Below, piece by piece: positions 25,976 through 33,207 of a stretch of 64,000 nt of DNA. Position 1 is the first letter of the stretch; every line of letters begins with the position of its first letter. This stretch comes from Alteribacter keqinensis (GTDB taxonomy: Bacteria; Bacillota; Bacilli; Bacillales; Salisediminibacteriaceae). The stretch covers positions 1-64,000 of the forward strand of contig NZ_RHIB01000002.1 of assembly GCF_003710255.1 (NCBI RefSeq), written 5' to 3'. Below the pieces are notes generated by a model. It saw only the letters and a list, made by a program, of their open reading frames with translations. It was not told where the DNA came from and did not search any database. The position numbers were made by a program, and so were the translations under genes.

Positions 25976-26017
25976 AGGTTGATCCAAAAGGTGGTTTTTT
26001 ACCTTTTGAGTCAACCT
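25976..26017 (+). terminator. Possible terminator-like hairpin after yutG
   Basis: AGGTTGA..CAAAAGGT pairs with ACCTTTTG..TCAACCT around GGTTTTTT, a long near-perfect stem right after the stop. No T-run follows the 3' arm, so its function as a Rho-independent terminator is doubtful. Confidence 0.4.
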
Positions 26018-26053
26018 CGAAGCAATGTGTGGAGCCGATGCCCTCTTTAAAGA

Positions 26054-26085
26054 GCCCGGCAGGAATGGGTTTCCTCCTGCCGGGC
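26054..26085. repeat. Unexplained perfect GC hairpin
   Basis: Perfect 11-bp inverted repeat GCCCGGCAGGA / TCCTGCCGGGC with a 10-nt loop, flanked by two CTCTTTAAAG words (26043-26052 and 26122-26131 region). No T-run follows. It lies in the 260-bp gap between the convergent yutG and yutF. Confidence 0.6.
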
Positions 26086-26232
26086 GAGCAGCGTGTGGAT
26101 CCATTGCCAATCCGCCATAACCACTCTTTAAAGCCTATTTTGAAACCCCTGCATTGACAAGTGTTTTTTTCGTTTTGGTCGGAGCCAATCTGCTTTAGGA
26201 CTCATGATACACAATTTTTATGTTTTAAGTGC

Positions 26233-27000
26233 CTATTCGAACCGCCACTCATCCAGGCCGCCTATGGAATGAGTCGGCTGTTCATCGTAGTCAGTGAGCT
26301 GTTCTTTCGATGTGACCCCTGTATGAACAATAATGGTGTCCAAACCTGCACGAATTCCTGCAAGAATATCTGTATGATAATTATCTCCGACCATCACTGT
26401 TTCTTCTTTTGCTGTCCCAAGAACCTCAAGAGCCTGATTCACTATAATCGATTCCGGTTTGCCGATAAAGGTTGGTTTCACTCCGGTAGATACAGTCACA
26501 ACAGATGTAAGAGAGCCATTCCCCGGGAGAAGTCCCCGTTCTGTCGGAATAGCCACGTCACCATTTGTAGAAATAAATGTCGCTCCGTTTCGGACAGCAA
26601 GACAGGCTGTGCTTAATTTCTCATATGAAATGGCACGGTCAATTCCCACTACCACCACATCGGCGGTTTCATCACCAGGCTTCATCCCTTTTTCTTTCAG
26701 TGCCTGCTTAATTCCCTCTTCCCCTATGGTAAAAACGGTTGCACCGGGCTTTTTTTCCGAAACATAGTTGGCTGTTGCCATACTTGTCGTGAACACGTGA
26801 TCCGGTGTTGAAGGAATCCCCATGCTCACGAGCTTGTCTGATACTTGTTCGGGAGTTCTTGCAGAATTGTTCGTGACAAATAAATAAGGAATCTTTTTTT
26901 CCACCAGCTGGTTAACAAACGTTACTGCTTCCGAAATTTCCTCCTTGCCTCTGTACATTGTTCCGTCAAGATCAATTAAGTATCCTTTGTATGCTTTCAT
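26233..27000 (-). CDS. yutF: HAD-family phosphatase YutF
   Basis: Haloacid-dehalogenase superfamily sugar-phosphatase-like protein, 255 residues, of the NagD-like group (TIGR01457). Motif I is LIDLDGTMYRG (nucleophile Asp plus acid/base Asp), motif II is in PYLFVTNNSARTP, and the late motif VGDNYHTDILAG supplies the metal aspartates. YutF from B. subtilis has been reported to dephosphorylate small phosphorylated metabolites; the true substrate is uncertain. TGGAGG lies about 10 nt before ATG 27000. It follows yutE by 27 bp and is likely cotranscribed. Confidence 0.93.
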   Translation of the reverse strand: MKAYKGYLIDLDGTMYRGKEEISEAVTFVNQLVEKKIPYLFVTNNSARTPEQVSDKLVSMGIPSTPDHVFTTSMATANYVSEKKPGATVFTIGEEGIKQALKEKGMKPGDETADVVVVGIDRAISYEKLSTACLAVRNGATFISTNGDVAIPTERGLLPGNGSLTSVVTVSTGVKPTFIGKPESIIVNQALEVLGTAKEETVMVGDNYHTDILAGIRAGLDTIIVHTGVTSKEQLTDYDEQPTHSIGGLDEWRFE

Positions 27001-27027
27001 CTATGTTCTGCCTCCAGTATGTCTAAG

Positions 27028-27474
27028 TCAGTCTGTTTTGTTAGGTAAAAATGCCGATACCGGCCCCAGTTCATTTTCTAAATACATACGTACCCGCCCT
27101 GGAAAACGAAGAAGAACCGGCATTTGCTTTTTGTAATCCTCTTTTAATTTGCCGTGGTCAATATCCGTGTACTCCTGAAGCAGGGTTTTCCGCCATGGAA
27201 GCAGCGCTTTAATTCCTTCCTCTTCTTCTTTCGTAATCACCCGTTCATCGAGTAGAATATCCACAATGTCCTCAAAGCTTCCGGGATCTCTCATAATGAA
27301 GCCGTCGATCATCTGGTTGCCCACGTCCATCATCGTTTCAATAATCATATGACCGGCGCGTTCAAGAATGAAAGGCATATCCGATTCATTATCATACTGA
27401 CCTGCCAGCTCAGTGAGCAGCGTCTCTAAGTAGTTCAATCGTTTTTCAATTAGTTCACGGTCAACAAAATACAT
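27028..27474 (-). CDS. yutE: YutE, DUF86/HepT-like protein
   Basis: 148-residue alpha-helical protein of the DUF86 family (HepT-like), matching YutE: MYFVDRELIEKRLNYLETLL, ERAGHMIIETMMDVGNQMIDGFIMRDPGSFEDIVDIL. HepT proteins form the toxin half of HepT-MntA modules with an RNase motif RxxxxHxY; that motif is not seen here and no MntA-like nucleotidyltransferase is adjacent, so a toxin role is unlikely. Start ATG 27474 has AGGTG upstream. It is followed by yutF in the same operon, as in B. subtilis. Confidence 0.88.
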   Translation of the reverse strand: MYFVDRELIEKRLNYLETLLTELAGQYDNESDMPFILERAGHMIIETMMDVGNQMIDGFIMRDPGSFEDIVDILLDERVITKEEEEGIKALLPWRKTLLQEYTDIDHGKLKEDYKKQMPVLLRFPGRVRMYLENELGPVSAFLPNKTD

Positions 27475-27658
27475 AATCATCACCTGTCTTCTTTAATCTC
27501 GAATTAGTATAACACATTGGCCTTTTTCCAGATAAATCTTTCATCAAATATCGTAAAATCGATTTATTTAGTGTGAAATGTTTGTTATTATGATGAAGGA
27601 TTAATCATGGAAAACTATTCTTTTATTATATCGTTATTTTACAACTGGAGGAATCAAC

Positions 27659-28630
27659 GTGGATCGAGAATTAGCATTAGAAATTGTACGTGTAACCGAA
27701 GCAGCAGCTCTGGCCTCTTCCCAATGGATGGGTCGCGGCCGAAAAATAGAAGCGGACGACGCAGCAACCACTGCTATGCGCTCAATGTTCGACTCCGTTA
27801 ACATGCAGGGAACGGTTGTCATCGGTGAAGGTGAACTGGACGAAGCACCAATGCTTTATATCGGTGAAGAACTGGGTTCAGGTAATGGTCCGGAAGTTGA
27901 CATCGCCGTGGATCCGCTGGAAGGAACAAGCATCGTAGCGAAAGGACACCCGAATGCCATGGCCGTCATCGCCATCGCAGACCGTGGTACCCTTCTTCAC
28001 GCTCCTGACATGTATATGGAGAAACTCGTTGTAGGTCCGGAAGCAGCCGGCCTCGTACGCCTTGATGATCCAATTGAAAAAACGATTGATATTATTGCAA
28101 AAATGAACAACAAACGTGTCCGAGACGTAACGGTGATCATTCAGGAACGGGAACGGCACGCTGAACTCATCGAACGCATCCGTGCAAAAGGTGCCCGGGT
28201 TAACCTCTTTGGGGATGGAGACGTAGGCGCATCTATCGCAGTTGCCATGCCTCGAACGGGTATTGACTTGTTTGTTGGAACAGGCGGTGCTCCTGAAGGT
28301 GTCATTTCCGCCGCAGCAATCAAGTCCCTAGGGGGCGACATGCAGGCCCGTCTTGTACCGATGAACGATGAAGAAGAAGCACGCTGTAAAAAAATGGGCG
28401 TCGAAGATACGTCCCGCATATTGCAGCTCAACGACCTTGTAAAAGGTGACGACGCTATTTTTGCAGCAACGGGGGTGTCCACCGGTGAACTGCTTGAAGG
28501 TGTCCGTTTCCTCGGCGGCGACCTCGTTGAAACAGACTCGATTGTTATGCGTGCAAAAACAGGCACAGTACGATATATTAAAGCTCATCACCGTCTTAAC
28601 CAGAAGCCTCATTTGCAAGAGCAGGAGTAA
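27659..28630 (+). CDS. glpX: Fructose-1,6-bisphosphatase class II GlpX
   Basis: Gluconeogenic enzyme that hydrolyses fructose 1,6-bisphosphate, metal-dependent. 323 residues. Conserved GlpX segments are RKIEADDAATTAMRSMF, GTVVIGEGELDEAPMLYIGE (metal-binding Glu), DIAVDPLEGTSIVAKG and GTGGAPEGVISAAAIK. The start is GTG 27659, with TGGAGG at 7 nt. In B. subtilis the homologue is elsewhere (ywjI), so the location beside yutE and DUF3055 is specific to this lineage. It appears to head a transcript with the DUF3055 gene. Confidence 0.96.
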   Translation: MDRELALEIVRVTEAAALASSQWMGRGRKIEADDAATTAMRSMFDSVNMQGTVVIGEGELDEAPMLYIGEELGSGNGPEVDIAVDPLEGTSIVAKGHPNAMAVIAIADRGTLLHAPDMYMEKLVVGPEAAGLVRLDDPIEKTIDIIAKMNNKRVRDVTVIIQERERHAELIERIRAKGARVNLFGDGDVGASIAVAMPRTGIDLFVGTGGAPEGVISAAAIKSLGGDMQARLVPMNDEEEARCKKMGVEDTSRILQLNDLVKGDDAIFAATGVSTGELLEGVRFLGGDLVETDSIVMRAKTGTVRYIKAHHRLNQKPHLQEQE

Positions 28631-28653
28631 GACGATAAGGAAGGGTGAGTCCC

Positions 28654-28920
28654 ATGTCTGAGCGTTTTTATCTGTACAATGACCAAGAAGAAACAAAGAC
28701 CCGCTTTGTCAGCTTTATGGGCGAAGAGCAACGGTTTGACCTGGCTATTACAACAACGAACCGCTACTACGGAAAAAAACTCGTTATGAATATGCTCTCC
28801 AATCGCTTCGCTATTATCGGCAGTGATGACCTGGACGAGCCAGGCTACATCGAACACGCTTATAACCTGAGCGAAGAAGAAGCAAAAGAGCTCCGTGAAT
28901 TCCTCTTTGAAGTTGTTTAA
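28654..28920 (+). CDS. DUF3055 family protein
   Basis: 88-residue protein of the DUF3055 family, conserved in Bacillaceae and of unknown function. Typical segments are SERFYLYNDQEETKTRFVSF, EEQRFDLAITTTNRYYGKKL and RFAIIGSDDLDEPGYIEHAY. No membrane helix. ATG 28654 follows GGAAGG at 9 nt; the in-frame GTG at 28645 directly touches that site. It lies 24 bp after glpX and is followed by a terminator-like hairpin that contains the ribosome site of the next gene. Confidence 0.88.
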   Translation: MSERFYLYNDQEETKTRFVSFMGEEQRFDLAITTTNRYYGKKLVMNMLSNRFAIIGSDDLDEPGYIEHAYNLSEEEAKELREFLFEVV

Positions 28921-28931
28921 CGTTCATAGTG

Positions 28932-28973
28932 AGCACCTCCTTTACACATACTATGTGCAGGAGGTGTTTTTTC
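28932..28973 (+). terminator. Terminator-like hairpin containing the DUF3905 ribosome site
   Basis: Stem CACCTCCT (28934-28941) / AGGAGGTG (28959-28966), with an inner CACAT / ATGTG pair, then TTTTTTC. As DNA it is a normal terminator for glpX-DUF3055. The 3' arm AGGAGGTG is also the Shine-Dalgarno sequence of the TTG start at 28974, and the U-run is its spacer. Read-through transcripts would therefore have a masked ribosome site. Confidence 0.75.
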
Positions 28974-29243
28974 TTGCCCGATAAAGATGAACGCAAGTAT
29001 ACAGACTTTATTGTTGTGGAAAAAAACAAAAACTTTGTTCTTCCGGAAATTACCCCGGAAGGCCCCTACGGCTCTCCCATTGAGCGCCCATTGGGAAAAA
29101 GCAGTCCATGGCATGAAGGACAGCGCTCTTACAGCGCCTTTAACTATGAATACAAAAACCTTCACGAAGGTCTGGACCGAAAAGATCCCGGCTCCCATCC
29201 GACCCACGATGACAAACGCTACAATGGCGGCGGACGGCAGTAG
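28974..29243 (+). CDS. DUF3905 family protein (sporulation-associated family)
   Basis: 89-residue protein of the DUF3905 family, found mainly in spore-forming Bacillales. It shows FVLPEITPEGPYGSPIERPLG, WHEGQRSYSAFNYEYKNLHEGL and a C-terminal DPGSHPTHDDKRYNGGGRQ. Function is unknown; the phylogenetic spread suggests a sporulation role (established for the family only by association). The start is TTG 28974, with AGGAGGTG 7 nt before it, inside a hairpin. It is either poorly read from the glpX transcript or expressed from an internal promoter I could not identify. Confidence 0.85.
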   Translation: MPDKDERKYTDFIVVEKNKNFVLPEITPEGPYGSPIERPLGKSSPWHEGQRSYSAFNYEYKNLHEGLDRKDPGSHPTHDDKRYNGGGRQ

Positions 29244-29254
29244 TTTTCACAAAG

Positions 29255-29298
29255 AAAAAAAGTGTTCCTGCAGGGCACTGCAGGAACACCCTTTATTT
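29255..29298. terminator. Bidirectional terminator between DUF3905 gene and yutD
   Basis: Perfect 12-bp stem GTGTTCCTGCAG / CTGCAGGAACAC with a 4-nt loop. The minus-strand tail TTTTTTTCTTT is strong; the plus-strand tail CCTTTATTT is weaker. Confidence 0.9.
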
Positions 29299-29367
29299 AT
29301 CTGGCTTGTGAGATTGGAGAGCCCGGTGTTGTACTATATGGGTTCACAGTGCAATTTATTTTTTGGA

Positions 29368-29664
29368 TTAAGACGACTTTTTCTTCTCTTTTTCCTTTAC
29401 TTTCTTTATCACAAAGTAAGGGCAGCCAAAGTTGCAGTATTCATATAAGTATTCCGGCAAAGAACTGATTTTGGATTCAAAAGGAGATTTTCGGTTCTGA
29501 TCTTCAAAAAAGCCTTTCAGCCTTAATTGATTATATCCCCAGTCGCCGACGATGTAGTCATACTTATTCAGCACATCGCTGTACCGCGCTTTGAAATCTT
29601 CTTCAACCCAGCCGTCTTTTATGTTCTCGATCAGCTCGTATTCATTTCCCTGTATACGAATCAT
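29368..29664 (-). CDS. yutD: YutD family protein
   Basis: 98-residue protein of the YutD family, conserved in Bacillales, function unknown. It has YELIENIKDGWVEEDFKARYSDVL, then YDYIVGDWGYNQLRLKGFF and LPEYLYEYCNFGCPYFVIKK with CxxxC-like cysteines near the end; the tail is lysine rich. ATG 29664 has AGAGAGGTG upstream; the GTG at 29673 overlaps it. Position before the yutC/lipA homologues matches B. subtilis order. Confidence 0.9.
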   Translation of the reverse strand: MIRIQGNEYELIENIKDGWVEEDFKARYSDVLNKYDYIVGDWGYNQLRLKGFFEDQNRKSPFESKISSLPEYLYEYCNFGCPYFVIKKVKEKEKKKSS

Positions 29665-29784
29665 GGCAAACACCTCTCTCTACTCTCTTTATCTTGCCTT
29701 ATCTCACTAAAAAATTCAATGTTTTCCTAAAGTTTTATGAGGTGTAAGCCGCGGGAGTCTCGTTCAGCGGGTTGCATGGTGTTT

Positions 29785-29866
29785 TGGAAATTCATCTGCC
29801 TAGTTATTCATCGCCTTCAGCTGTTTGTTCATCGAGTTTGGCCGGTTGTTCATCGAGTTTCCACAT
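29785..29866. repeat. Degenerate ~21-bp direct repeats, array A
   Basis: Three units of exactly 21 bp (29804-29824, 29825-29845, 29846-29866), the last two beginning TTGTTCATCGAGTTT, preceded by a poorer 19-bp unit. The array lies in the 530-bp gap between yutD and the lipoprotein gene. On the reverse strand it encodes the C-terminal 7-residue repeats of the doubtful ORF at 29800-30006. Confidence 0.7.
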
Positions 29867-30006
29867 ACGCTGGCAGATCCCCGGTATTCTTGCAGGTCTT
29901 CATCAGTTTGCGTATTTAATCCAAATCCCACATATCTCAGTTCATCTCGTGTGGATTGTCCTCCCCTCACGGACATATCAACTATTTTTTCAGTTTTATC
30001 TACCAT
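29800..30006 (-). CDS. Doubtful 68-residue ORF
   Basis: ATG 30006 follows AGAAGG at 6 nt and opens a frame starting MVDKTEKIVDMSVRGG. The first 45 residues look like an ordinary soluble protein; the last 20 (NSMNNRPNSMNKQLKAMNN) are a translation of the 21-bp repeats and are probably not selected as protein. Unknown family. It could be a real short gene that runs into the repeat array, or a chance frame. Confidence 0.3.
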   Translation of the reverse strand: MVDKTEKIVDMSVRGGQSTRDELRYVGFGLNTQTDEDLQEYRGSASVCGNSMNNRPNSMNKQLKAMNN

Positions 30007-30189
30007 ATTTACCTTCTGTCCTCTGTTAAATGGCGGATTTGTCCACCTCCAATGGACTGTCCTTTCTTCGCATACATATCTGCCAAATTTTACGATTAAT
30101 CTACCACCTTTTACGGTTCTCCACCTCTTAAAACCGGTACAAATTACCGCTCCTAAGGTATCCCGAAATGGAGAACCTATAGTCAGGAG
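29867..30189. other. Intergenic, weakly repetitive
   Basis: Continues array A in a very degenerate form: short CTACC and CCACCT words recur at about 20-23 bp between 29970 and 30140, for example ATTAATCTACCACC and GTTCTCCACCTC. No RNA gene was recognised. Confidence 0.35.
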
Positions 30190-30198
30190 GTGGAAAAA

Positions 30199-30828
30199 AT
30201 GAAACGATTACTCACAGCATCCCTTGTGTGTACTTTGGCACTTACAGCCTGCGGGCAAATGAATGATACTGCGCGACAGGACGGCGGCAATGCCCAGTGG
30301 AATTCACTCAGCACAGGTAACACGACTGATGGCTATAACGTCATTAACCGTCAGAGTGCCGACCATGATGAATACAATAAATACGGGTTTGTCCGTGAAT
30401 CAAAAGAGACAGCCAAGCAGAAGAAGTATCCGGGTTATGCCGTTTATGACAGGGAGCTTCTTGCAAACAGTATCAGTGAGATGGCAGCCGTTATTCCTTC
30501 CGTTGATGAATGCGGCACGCTCGTGACAGACGATAAAATCTTTATGGTTTACAGCCGTAACAGCGGCCACGAAGACATGGACCGCAATGAAGTGGCGGAC
30601 CAGGTAAGAAAAACAGCATTATCCGTTGTTCCTTCTTACTACGAGGTGTACGTGTCTGATGATATGGACATGATGGATGAAATTGAGCGCTTCGGCAGTC
30701 TGTATCCTGACTCTGAGGAATATAACAACACTCTGGAGCAGACAGCAGATCAGTTTAAAGATTATCCCCAGGGTGAGCCGATCAGCAGTGACGAAATGCA
30801 TGATGACAATGACGATTATATGAATTAA
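30199..30828 (+). CDS. YhcN/YlaJ-type sporulation lipoprotein
   Basis: Secreted lipoprotein of about 209 residues: signal peptide ending LALTACGQ (lipobox LTAC), an Asn/Asp/Gln-rich linker, then a domain with DKIFMVYSRNSGHEDMDRNEVADQVRKTALSVVPSYYEVYVSDD typical of YhcN/YlaJ-family proteins, which occur in the spore inner membrane and cortex of Bacillus. It is in the place of yutC, also a predicted lipoprotein. ATG 30199 has AGGAGG at 8 nt; the GTG at 30190 overlaps that site. A forespore role is inferred from family. Confidence 0.85.
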   Translation: MKRLLTASLVCTLALTACGQMNDTARQDGGNAQWNSLSTGNTTDGYNVINRQSADHDEYNKYGFVRESKETAKQKKYPGYAVYDRELLANSISEMAAVIPSVDECGTLVTDDKIFMVYSRNSGHEDMDRNEVADQVRKTALSVVPSYYEVYVSDDMDMMDEIERFGSLYPDSEEYNNTLEQTADQFKDYPQGEPISSDEMHDDNDDYMN

Positions 30829-30835
30829 TGGCACG

Positions 30836-30872
30836 AGGCCCCTTCGTTGAACAGGGGTCTTTTCTTTTTTTT
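30836..30872 (+). terminator. Terminator of the lipoprotein gene
   Basis: Stem AGGCCCCT / AGGGGTCT (one G-U), loop of 9 nt, then TTTTCTTTTTTTT. Confidence 0.85.
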
Positions 30873-30889
30873 ACAGGCTTGGTTTAAAT

Positions 30890-30919
30890 GAAAAAATGAC
30901 CCCCTGTAGTGGAGGTCAT
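30890..30919 (-). terminator. Terminator of lipA
   Basis: On the minus strand ATGACCTCC / GGGGGTCAT stem, 6-nt loop, then TTTTTTCATTT. Confidence 0.85.
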
Positions 30920-30928
30920 CTTTAATCA

Positions 30929-31807
30929 TTAGCTTTGTGCTGCGTTTACCTGCTCATCAGCGTGGTAGGAAGAACGTACCAGCGGGCCTGATTCACAGTG
31001 CTTGAAGCCTTTGGAGAGTGCAATTTCTTTAAGCTCGTTGAACTCTTCCGGAGTCCAGTACTTTTTGATTTTAAGGTGTTTCTTGGTTGGCTGCAGATAC
31101 TGGCCGATTGTCATGATGTCAACATTGGCAGCACGCAGGTCATCCATCGTTTCGATAATTTCTTCTTTTGTTTCCCCAAGTCCGATCATAATGCTTGATT
31201 TTGTTGGGATTTTTGGCTGCATTTCCTTGGCGCGTGCCAGAAATTCAAGAGAGCGGTCGTATGTAGCACGGGCACGGACACGTGGAGTCAGGCTGCGAAC
31301 CGTCTCAATGTTGTGGTTGAGGATATCTGGTTTTGCATCCATGAGAGTCTCAAGGTTCTCATAGCGTCCCATCATATCTGAAGGGAGCACTTCCACCGTT
31401 GTAAACGGACTTTTGCGTCGAATAGCACGAACGGTTTCTGCAAACACTTCGGCACCGCCGTCTTTCAGATCGTCCCGGGCAACCGCTGTAATGACAGCGT
31501 GTTTAAGACCCATCAGGTGAACCGACTCCGCTACACGTTCCGGTTCCTGCAGATCAAGCTCTGTGGGCAGACCTGTCTTAACTGCACAGAAACGGCATGC
31601 ACGGGTACATACATCTCCCAGAATCATAAATGTTGCTGTTTTTCGTTCAGCCCAGCACTCGTGAATATTCGGACAACGCGCTTCTTCACAGACAGTATGT
31701 AATTTCTTTTCACGCATCATCTTTTTCAGTCCTGTATAGGACTCGTTTGTATTAAGTTTTATTTTCAGCCAGTCGGGCTTACGAATGTATTCTTCTTTTT
31801 TCGCCAT
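30929..31807 (-). CDS. lipA: Lipoyl synthase LipA
   Basis: Radical SAM enzyme that inserts two sulfurs into octanoyl chains on lipoate-dependent enzymes. 293 residues. Two Fe-S sites are complete: the auxiliary cluster cysteines Cys40, Cys45, Cys51 in [12 protein letters not shown] and the radical SAM cysteines Cys67, Cys71, Cys74 in CTRACRFC. The C-terminal RSSYHADEQ includes the serine that ligates the auxiliary cluster. ATG 31807 is the start, with AGGAGAG upstream; the open frame extends 41 codons further without support. Needs clusters from the Suf system in this window. Corresponds to yutB. Confidence 0.97.
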   Translation of the reverse strand: MAKKEEYIRKPDWLKIKLNTNESYTGLKKMMREKKLHTVCEEARCPNIHECWAERKTATFMILGDVCTRACRFCAVKTGLPTELDLQEPERVAESVHLMGLKHAVITAVARDDLKDGGAEVFAETVRAIRRKSPFTTVEVLPSDMMGRYENLETLMDAKPDILNHNIETVRSLTPRVRARATYDRSLEFLARAKEMQPKIPTKSSIMIGLGETKEEIIETMDDLRAANVDIMTIGQYLQPTKKHLKIKKYWTPEEFNELKEIALSKGFKHCESGPLVRSSYHADEQVNAAQS

Positions 31808-32064
31808 AAGGTTCACTCTCCTGATCAAATTTCCTTGTTTCCAAAAAAAGAGAGCCAGCTCTTTTTCTGACAGTAAACACGTCTGTTTCAGTATGCCAAT
31901 GAACGATAGAATCATTAGTAACTTTAACATGAAAACTCAGAAATCTCAAAGGGGTCCGCTTATTGGAAGGATTTGTCGGGAGGGTTTTCCTTCATTTTTT
32001 CCAACACTATAGACAGGTGATTTATATGAGTATTTTTTACTCATGCTGAAAGGAGATGCCTTAT

Positions 32065-33069
32065 ATGAAACGTGTCGCTTGCTGGCTGTGTGTTTTTCTA
32101 TTTCTAGCCCTTTTCATCCCTGTAGAAAGCTATGCGTCGGTTCTTCAAGAACGTTCATCTGAAGAAATCTTTGCAGAGCGGATGGCACTTTATAAAAAAA
32201 CTGAAACACTTACCGGTGTTCCCTGGTACTACATAGCAGGTGTGGACAGCTATGAACGCGGGCTCAGAAGGGCACGTCGGGACTTGGCTGATGAAGAGGG
32301 ATATGTAGGTATCTTAATTCCGGCTGAAAGGTGGGCCGGTATGGAAAACCCCGATCCTGACGATTCAAACCCTGTTTCAATTTCGCTTTTCAATGGAATT
32401 GGCCTTGATGGTAACGGAGACGGCCTCGCCGAACAGACGAACGATGAGGATGTCCTCTTCACTTTTGCCCAGAGGCTTGCTGCTTTCGGCACTGATGAGG
32501 AGAACATGCGAATTGGATTATGGGATTATTATCAGCGCGATAAAGCCATAGAGCTCATCAACGGACATGCGGAAGTGTACCGTACCTTCAATACGCTTGA
32601 TCTCCGTAAGAGAGTGTTTCCTCTGCCGCTCAATTATAACTACAGTTACAGAGGAACGTGGGGACATTCCCGCGGCTGGGGCGGACGCAGAATTCATGAG
32701 GGAACCGATCTTTTTGCTGGATACGGCACCCCCGTCAGGTCTACCACATACGGAATTGTGGAACTTAAAGGATGGAATAAGTTTGGTGGCTGGCGAATCG
32801 GGATACGTGACACAAATAACGTCTACCACTACTACGCCCACCTGACCGGATTTGAAAAAGGAGTGGAACGTGGGACAATCGTTGAACCGGGGACAGTTGT
32901 GGGCTACGTAGGAAGCTCAGGTTACGGAAAACCCGGGACCCAAGGGAAGTTCCCGCCCCACCTCCACTACGGAATGTACAAAGACAACGGCTACTTCGAA
33001 TGGTCATTCGACCCCTATCCCTCACTCCGGGCATGGGAAAAAATCGAACGCCAGTCCCGCCGCAAATAA
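32065..33069 (+). CDS. yunA: YunA, secreted M23 family metallopeptidase
   Basis: Secreted or membrane-associated cell-wall hydrolase-like protein of 334 residues with a signal peptide (residues 1-25). The N-terminal half (30-180) is a conserved helical region of YunA. The C-terminal half is an M23/LytM domain with the zinc ligands His211 and Asp215 in HEGTDLFAGYGTPV and His301 in PPHLHYGMY, so the metal site is intact; His258 in YHYYAHL matches the third motif. It probably cleaves peptidoglycan peptide bridges. ATG 32065 has AAAGGAG at 9 nt; the ATG at 32056 touches that site. Confidence 0.92.
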   Translation: MKRVACWLCVFLFLALFIPVESYASVLQERSSEEIFAERMALYKKTETLTGVPWYYIAGVDSYERGLRRARRDLADEEGYVGILIPAERWAGMENPDPDDSNPVSISLFNGIGLDGNGDGLAEQTNDEDVLFTFAQRLAAFGTDEENMRIGLWDYYQRDKAIELINGHAEVYRTFNTLDLRKRVFPLPLNYNYSYRGTWGHSRGWGGRRIHEGTDLFAGYGTPVRSTTYGIVELKGWNKFGGWRIGIRDTNNVYHYYAHLTGFEKGVERGTIVEPGTVVGYVGSSGYGKPGTQGKFPPHLHYGMYKDNGYFEWSFDPYPSLRAWEKIERQSRRK

Positions 33070-33085
33070 AAGTTCAAGAAAAGTT

Positions 33086-33108
33086 CGGGGGTCTGTCCCC
33101 GCACAATT
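33086..33108 (+). repeat. GGGGTCTGTCCCC-type element, copy 1
   Basis: CGGGGGTCTGTCCCCGCACAATT after yunA. The same sequence in reverse complement, with small differences, occurs at 37802-37830; the core GGGGTCTG-CCCC occurs in a third place at 20998-21009. Confidence 0.65.
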
Positions 33109-33157
33109 TGCGGGGAAGGGTTGACAGGAGCCTTTTGTATGGTCCTGAAAATCAAAT

Positions 33158-33200
33158 AAAAAGGCCTCTCCGGAATTCCATTTCCGGAGAAGCCTTTTTG
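33158..33200. terminator. Bidirectional terminator between yunA and the SNF transporter
   Basis: Long stem AAAAAGGCCTCTCCGGAA / TTCCGGAGAAGCCTTTTT (one mismatch), 6-nt loop, T-runs on both strands. Confidence 0.92.
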
Positions 33201-33207
33201 TCTTTTT

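Noticed and set aside
25976-26017. Rho-independent terminator after yutG as a firm call
   Set aside because: The stem is good but no T-run follows the 3' arm; kept only as a possible hairpin.
27028-27474. HepT-type toxin of a toxin-antitoxin pair
   Set aside because: It is DUF86-like, but the RxxxxHxY nuclease motif and a neighbouring MntA antitoxin are missing; it matches the housekeeping YutE at its normal place.
28129-28696. Long minus-strand frames opposite glpX
   Set aside because: They are antisense to a well-conserved enzyme, rich in Ser and Arg from GC-rich codons, and have no start signals.
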